The position numbers and the translations under genes are program-made. Below are positions 57,961-64,000 of a stretch of DNA of 64,000 nt, in pieces. This DNA comes from Diphasiastrum complanatum (Eukaryota; Streptophyta; Lycopodiopsida; Lycopodiales; Lycopodiaceae). The stretch is taken from assembly GCA_029204225.1 (NCBI GenBank), contig CM055094.1:9711234-9775233 (forward strand). The letters are read 5' to 3'. The notes below the pieces were generated by a model, which saw only the letters and a list, made by a program, of their open reading frames with translations, had not been told where the DNA came from and did no database searches. How positions within the stretch are numbered: the stretch's first letter is position 1; every line of letters begins with the position of its first letter.

Positions 57961-57979
57961 ATTAGCCTCCTCCCAAAGT

Positions 57980-58195
57980 GGAAAAGAGAATTCCACGGAT
58001 TGATGCACCAAATATGATGGGAAAACCAACCTCGTACGATTTCTTCAAGACTTCGAAAACACTTGTACGTTCTACGGCGAACTTCTGAAGCTGAAAAGCT
58101 CAGACTATTCCCCATGATCCTACTTGGTGACGCAAAGGAATGGTTTGTGAATATTGAAAAGTCAGACACAACCATGTGGATTGCACTCACGGTGG
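57980..58195 (+). pseudogene. gag: Gypsy Gag fragment
   Basis: Plus frames give PRIDAPNMMGKPTSYDFF, then TSEAEKLRLFPMILLGDAKE and WFVNIEKSDTTMW, the Retrotrans_gag pattern. Stops and a frameshift interrupt it. It lies about 3.2 kb after the primer site, an unusually long leader. Confidence 0.7.
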
Positions 58196-60827
58196 CCTCA
58201 TCTCCTCATCAACCTAGGCCCAGTTTTTCATCAACCTCGATCCTCTGGTTCTATGAACCATCCTACACCACTTTTACATTCTTAACCAGAGTCTTCTTAT
58301 CCACGACCGATCGCTCCCCCTCCAACACAACAGTCTTTTGTAGAGAGTCAACATATTGCTACATCGTCTATCACACAAGTTGATTCCGACTACATAGACC
58401 CAACGATGTATTATATAGAAGATACCAATGTGCCTGCTCATCAAGTTGATCCATTTGCACCTTACTAAAATTAGTAGTATTAGATGTGTCTAGGCTCGTC
58501 TAGTCTTACTGATTCTTTTGTCATCCACGGATACATAGTTGCTTCTGATCCAAATACAGTTACATCCTATCTAGCAATCACGTAAGGTCTATCTCAAACA
58601 TCATTCATAGATAAGACCGATAATGTACCACCTCAGATCTGTGTCTTCATTACGTCTCTATGACCAAGCAATTGATATCGTACCCTGGAGCCAAGTTTTG
58701 AGCTACCGCCTGATGAATCATGAGTTTTGTGTCTAGATGATAACCCGTATGTTTTTAGTGAAAGTAATCTAAGACATAATTGTCTTATTACATGCTATGT
58801 AACTGTTATATGTTATCACTTGTTTTTCTTTTGTAACACTTTAGCTATGGCCTTGTGCCAAGTTCGATACTGGATTGCAAGAGTTTGGTCTAAGAGTGTC
58901 ATGCAAATCCCTTCTATAGAGTTATCTGCTACAGTTTTTGTTTGGTGTGTTTTCTTTTGCAGCAGCACTATAGGTGATATTTCATCAGCAATTTTATTCT
59001 ATCTCTACAGTTGCAGTATCACACGAATTTTCATTGGGATATATCTCTACATCTTTACCATGATTTCAACAACTTTCAATATGAACAAAAAGAGCAGTCA
59101 AGGACTTCAAAAACAAATGCTCAGTTTGTCAACAAAATGAGCATCTTATCAGACTGCAACCATGATCTAGCAAAAGATCCATCTTCCCAACAAGATGGAA
59201 TATCCGCAACAACACCAACACCGCCATTCACAATAAGCAGTTGGTTTTATATAAGTGCTACAATATCCACGCTTTTCCAATTGCCTCACTATGGCCATCA
59301 AATCATCAATAAAGTGGCAGCTTGTACCAGTGAAGGGCTCTCAAGACACATCAAAGGCAAAATCTATGGGCAAACCAACGCAGACGATAAGTGTTCCTAC
59401 CAATGCCAACAACGATGCTTCATTGGAAAAATGTACATTGAGCAGTGGTAATCGTGTCTCAAGACCATACTACCGTTGTTGTACATCATCCATTTGATCA
59501 TCTGCGGAGGCCACAATAAGCACAAGTCATCACTGAGGGTGAGTGAAATCTCGTAGGCCTACGTAAACTGAAGGACTCTCAAGCCAATCAGAGATTGAAG
59601 TTATGAGCGCATAACCTCAATGACAAAGCTATTTTCAAAGATGAGCAATGATGATTCCATGGAGAATTGTACAAAGAGCATTGGTTATATTATGGAGAGA
59701 TATGGAAAACCACACAATCCTTATCTCATTCCTTTTTTCCATCCATTCATTCCCTCATATTCCACCATATGGTCAATCTTGAAACTTCATCTCATTTCTC
59801 CCATCCTTGTTTCAAGACCTCATTTCTACCCAATGGATCGATTTAAACTTGCTCTGGGTTATGAATTGAAACACTTTGTAAAGCAAACAACTCTACGACA
59901 TCTGCAGCAGACCACTGATGTTGTTTAAAAGCTCCAAGGGAATAAAGCAAGAACGATAGAGGCTCTCACCAATAAAATGCCAGTCATGTCGTCGCAAAAG
60001 AGATCAACTTCTTGATAACTCCAAAGCACATGACTATGTGTATGAAAAAAAAACAAAACGTCATACAAGTCTCTAGATACAATTGCTACAATTCAAAGAG
60101 CTCTCAAACTGTGCAAAGAGCTCAAAGAAGTTGCAGTGGCACAACAACGTCAAAAGAGGAGATCTTTGTCAACAAAGTTTTTTTGGAGACAATAGTTTAT
60201 CAACTACAGTACCTTTGTGTTCGTGAAGCAGACAAATCTACGCCATCTACAACATACCATTGATATAGTTTGGCGTTTGAGGCAACGAACTCAAGGATGT
60301 TAGAGATTTCCAACAACGATTATGAGCCATGTCTTAAGTCCAAAAAAAAAAAAAAATTCAAACAGCTGCAAGAAACGTCAAATGGAAAACTTCTGCTAAC
60401 AAAAGTGCTTTCAAAAGACAGTAATGAGCAAAGGAATTTTAATTCACCCAGCCCCTTCCATCTATCCACCTTCACCACTTCCGAGATTACAACACCCCCT
60501 ATCACACCCACTCCATCTTCATCTCACTGTCGTTCAGTAACCCCTTGTATGGCATTCACATCATGTCTCAAAAAATACTAAGCTCGTGTACATCATCTGT
60601 TGAATCATTTTCATGAGCAATTGGAAGCAAGTCATCAACGAGCCAACTCCAACCTGATTCAGTCCAAATCTTCTGGAGATGCTCGTACTTCTTCAAAGCT
60701 TCATCTCCTACGGAGCAGCACTTTACAAAAAGTTTCACATCTACAAGTTGTACCGACTTTGACTCCTCCAACACCATAAAGAGCGGGGTCTTAACATTGC
60801 ACTTGGCGTGAGACCGCCAAGTTCTTA
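58196..60827 (+). other. Internal region of decayed Gypsy element
   Basis: Short frames suggest eroded coding sequence (for example FVESQHIATSSITQVDSDYI near 58340-58410, and HEQLEASHQRANSNLIQ near 60610-60660), but no protease, RT, RNase H or integrase motif is recognisable. An A-run lies at 60341-60355. Confidence 0.4.
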
Positions 60828-60840
60828 ACGGAGGGGATAA
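60828..60840 (+). other. Polypurine tract of decayed Gypsy element
   Basis: ACGGAGGGGATAA is immediately before the 3' LTR start. Confidence 0.7.
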
Positions 60841-61272
60841 TGTAGGCTGATATTACAAGGAATATTCTAGCCATCTTGCGGAACATCTTTAAAAATACAA
60901 GCATGATAGAATTTAAACGTAGAACTTGCCCATCAAGTTTAGGCTTTTACTTTATCCGTAATGGCTTAAGTTATTCAGTTCTAAGTTTAAATTGTCATGG
61001 GTACTGCACATAGATATGTGATTTCAAGTTATGTAAAAGCTAGTCACAAAGGCCTATTGGGGGTTTGTCCCATGACACCAGTGTGATTCAAAGTTAAGTT
61101 AATCTATGTGGCTTACTTGTCCCGTAGTGCATTTCTGTAAGTGACCACCACTCCCAAGTATAAATAGGAGTGGAAGAGTCCATTTTCGAGAAGAACCTCA
61201 TTTGCCATACATGCCTATCTTTCTCTCTGAGTGTTCTCCCTCGTGTGGTTTCATGTACTGTGTTACTTCACA
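60841..61272 (+). repeat. Truncated 3' LTR of decayed Gypsy element
   Basis: It matches the first ~430 bp of 53986-54732 with few substitutions and stops at GTTACTTCACA. The following sequence is unrelated to the LTR. Confidence 0.85.
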
Positions 61273-61850
61273 GGCTTTAGATTGTACCACAGTCAATTTG
61301 TTATTTTCATCGTATCTTTTAAAAAAATCTTTGAACTTGTCGAGGAAAAAGACCTTTTTAAGTTCTTATTGTTTGCGCAAAAAAAATTTTGTCGTCACTT
61401 GTCAAATCATTGTCTTCATTCAAATCTACAAAACAACTTTAGCATAAAGTAATCAAGATTAGCAAGCGCAATCTTTATTTTGAATAATCACATTTTAACA
61501 TTCATAATTTGTATTTTGAAAAGCCTATAATAATCATGATTAGCTTTTAAAGTATTTTGGTATTTAAGAATATTCAAGATCAATATGCACGATCAATTTT
61601 CACGATCCTATTCAAAATATTTAAAATTTAGAATATTCACGACCACAATTCTCAATATTCACGATCACTATTTCATAATATTCATTTCTCAATATTCGCA
61701 ATTTCACATCAATATTCACAATATTCAAGATCACTATTCACAATATTCACGATCGCTATTCACAATTTTCTCAATATTCACAATCAATACCTCATAATAT
61801 TTGTTTCTCAATATTCACAATTTCACATCAACATTCACGATTAGTATTCA
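61273..61850. repeat. AT-rich region with ATTCACRAT minisatellite
   Basis: From about 61570 the words AATATTCACGATC, TATTCACAAT and TTCTCAATATTC recur irregularly, with AT-rich filler. 61273-61570 is plain AT-rich spacer. Confidence 0.7.
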
Positions 61851-62380
61851 TGTTACGTACACATAAGGGCACGAAACATGAAACTTGAGGTGACGATCTC
61901 AATTATGGGACAGAACACTGATTTGGAGCTATAAGTCTTTTGGGTGCCACGTGTCAATGTCTTATTGGTGTGTGGTAACTCGTTTATATGGCCATACACG
62001 CGTCAGTGTGCACAACTGTCACGTGTCGTTGGTCATGCGTGACTCCTATGGACAGAGATGACCCACCTGGACTATGTATATAGAGGTGGATCTCCATGAG
62101 CTGGGCATTCATTCTCTCCAGGAGAATGAAGAGCTCTTCCACTAGTGGTCAGGTCAGGACAAGTATCTAGGCCTTAGGATGTAGGTAGGTGAGGGTCGAG
62201 GGTAAGGCATGGTGGTATGGGACACCATGGCTTACATGAGATCCGAGCTTGCTTGATGGTGGTCTGTAGTTCCAATGTATGGGGGTGAGGTGGCAGTACC
62301 TCTATGGTTGAATGGTAACGTAGCGTTTGTCACTTGTTTGTGCTTTAGCAATGACCAGCATGACGATGAGGATTCTAACA
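61851..62380 (+). repeat. Probable 5' LTR
   Basis: It runs TG to CA, with TATA-like TATGTATATAGAGG at 62077-62090. No partner copy lies in the window. Confidence 0.6.
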
Positions 62381-62382
62381 GT

Positions 62383-62398
62383 TGGTATCAGAGCCACC
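62383..62398 (+). other. Primer binding site (initiator Met tRNA)
   Basis: TGGTATCAGAGCCACC lies two bases after the LTR end. Confidence 0.9.
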
Positions 62399-63922
62399 GA
62401 TCATTGTGAATAAGGTGCAATCGCTCTAACTTACGTTTATGGTGGTTTAAGTTTTTAGCTGATATCTTCTAAAGGCTTAGTTGAATTTTTTGGTTCAAAT
62501 TGAACAACTTTGCTTTTTGGTTCGTCTCAATCCGAGGTCATTTTGATTGAAAACGAGCCACCTTTGCTAGCTATGGTGGAAGTTTGTCGATTTTTTAAAT
62601 TTTTGACGGTTTTAAAAACTTCAAAAGCCGATTTCACTTTCTGGCCTTATTTTGGGATATGGAAGTCAGAAGTCAATTTTTTTTTTGGCTTTATGGTTTT
62701 TTTCTCATGCAAAAAAAAAATTAAAAAATAATTTGCCGGGCACCTGTGCGCTTGTGCGTGCGGTCCGTATGGCCCTGTCAGAATTTGGTTCTGCTGCGAA
62801 CTACAGCCTAGCCGCTATTGGCTCAAATTCCCACGTGCAACATTTTTTGTTTTATAGAGGGGGGAGGAGAGTTAATCATAGTACCTCCCTTGTAAAGTAC
62901 TTTTTGGGAGTTGAAGTGATGGTTCAATTGTTGGCAAAACTTGATGAAACATAATTCTTGTTATACAATTTACAAAGTCTTTATAAACCTTGAAAAGCTT
63001 TGAAACTTTAATTTATGTGTATGTACTTTCTAAAGTACATGTAAAACTTTGAACACAAAAGTTTGCAAAGCCTTTTTTATGGCTTGTAGATTCAACCTAA
63101 ACTCAAAGTTTTAACTCAAACTTTTGCAAATAAGAAAACTTTGTAATAACATTAAATAAAAGTTTTTTTGCAATCTAAGTTTGTAACTTAACCTTTTGTT
63201 GCAAAGTTTATTTTAACAAGGTTGAATACACATAAAGCTATTTTAATTTATAACCTTGGCTTTATAAATTTTTAAGAAAGGGGAAAAATAAAATAAAAGT
63301 ACATAATTGTACTTGCTACAAGTACAAACCAGTGTGCCCTTCTTTCTATCTTTCTCAGCCTCTTTCTTGGGCTTAATCCAACTCCTTGTAAACCTCCACT
63401 TACACACACACAAAAAAAATTGCAAATCCTCTACCTTCTTCACCTTTTGGGAGGAAATTTGAAGTTTTTTCCTCCACCTCCTCCTCTTGAACGTACAGTT
63501 GTACCAGCACCTTCTCCTAAGCCCTAAGGACAAGCCTCAGAGGAGATTTAGGTGTGTCTTTGGGCCATAAGGCCAAGAGGTTAAGGTGGTGACCCAATAG
63601 GTGAGTGGGGACGTGACCCAAGTGACCTTGGGTGAGGTGGCGTAGGGAGGGTGGTGGCCATGTGATATGAGGGTAAGTGGACCCCGTAAGGGGCTCCCAC
63701 TTGTTTTTGAGCCCATGTGCTTGCTAGGTGGTGACCATAAGGCCCGCCACCCAGCAAGGCTTTTTTGGAAGGAAAAGAAGTGGGATGGGGAGTTAAGGCT
63801 CCATTTACTTCATTGAGGTGTTTATTGTGGCCTAGTCTCCTTGAGTAGTTGTCTCAAGTCCTCTAAGCCCTTTTGTTGCGAAGCCCTTGCAGTTTTTTCT
63901 TTGTCTCCTTCCTTAGAGCGCC
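62399..63922 (+). other. Leader of the terminal LTR element
   Basis: 62930-63260 is rich in AAACTTTG/CAAAGTTT words and holds a 9-bp dyad (ATGTACTTT/AAAGTACAT, 63021-63040). The purine-rich 63540-63800 contains repeated GGTGGTGACC and AAGGCC phrases. No domain is visible. Confidence 0.5.
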
Positions 63923-64000
63923 ATGGATCCTGCTATGCCCTCAGGTGAAGAACCGTCTTCACCACCACCTCCTATTGATGTGGATACTAACCAGCCCGTA
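63923..64000 (+). CDS. Start of probable gag, cut by window end
   Basis: ATG at 63923 opens a frame of 26 codons to the window edge: MDPAMPSGEEPSSPPPP then IDVDTNQPV. The Pro/Glu/Ser-rich start is common for plant Gypsy Gag proteins. The position after a primer site and long leader supports gag, but no domain is within the window. Confidence 0.4.
   Translation, partial: MDPAMPSGEEPSSPPPPIDVDTNQPV

Larger units (their letters stand above)
53986..61272 (+). mobile_element. Decayed Gypsy element with truncated 3' LTR
   Basis: The 747-bp 5' LTR (53986-54732, TGTAGG...ACAACA) matches 60841-61272 at the other end, where only the first ~430 bp remain. The primer site has the TGGCGCC core used by many plant Gypsy elements. 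The purine tract before the 3' LTR is ACGGAGGGGATAA. A Gag fragment is recognisable in the middle; most of pol is absent. The leader carries a tandem repeat array and a diverged duplication. A target duplication cannot be tested because the 3' end is lost. Confidence 0.8.
61851..64000 (+). mobile_element. 5' part of an LTR element running off the window
   Basis: A 530-bp LTR-like segment (61851-62380, TGTTACGTAC...GATTCTAACA) is followed by an initiator-Met primer site, a ~1.5-kb leader and a start codon with a Gag-like N-terminus at 63923. The second LTR lies outside the window, so the left edge rests on the TG start and the primer site. Confidence 0.65.

Overview
The window is nuclear DNA of a land plant, rich in transposable elements. 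The evidence is a complete plant-type L-type lectin receptor kinase, several Copia and Gypsy LTR retrotransposons with tRNA-type primer binding sites, a hAT (DUF659) transposase relic, GT-AG exon candidates and AT-rich spacers. I cannot place the species; a fern-like or other large plant genome is only a guess.

Layout. 1-1385: spacer with a short repeat cluster. 1491-7061: a young, intact-looking LTR element on the minus strand that encodes only Gag fused to a long unrecognised C-terminal region; its LTRs differ at about two bases, its TSD is CCCAT, and it sits at the junction of a 100-bp tandem duplication. 8705-9167: two candidate terminal exons (minus). About 10530-17780: a hAT transposase relic (plus), split by a chromodomain Gypsy element (10844-16091, minus, TSD TGGAC) that has lost the RT catalytic core. 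18791-23533: a Copia element with gag and integrase but almost no RT. 25014-25315: a perfect palindrome followed by a CpG-dense block. 25539-25655: another candidate exon (minus). 28050-28685: a Gypsy integrase relic. 34260-35910: a segment bounded by related foldback sequences, holding a broken aspartic-protease gene and what looks like the 5' end of another gene. 37347-37459: a foldback. 38085-40820: a truncated Copia element, probably interrupted by a Gypsy element (40821-44010, minus) that lacks RNase H and part of integrase.

46151-48148 is the only complete host gene: an intronless L-type lectin receptor-like kinase with a duplicated upstream-ATG leader. 49383-52279 is an older, decayed relative of the first Gag-only element, with 3' LTR truncated. 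52280-53985 holds Gypsy fragments in scrambled order. 53986-61272 is a decayed Gypsy element with a 66-bp tandem repeat array. 61851-64000 is the 5' LTR, leader and first gag codons of an LTR element that runs off the window.

A recurring pattern is that Gag and/or integrase reading frames survive while the reverse transcriptase catalytic part is missing. These elements look non-autonomous and would need enzymes supplied from elsewhere. The most unusual object is the Gag-only element, whose ~935-residue protein is recognisable in two distinct element subfamilies.
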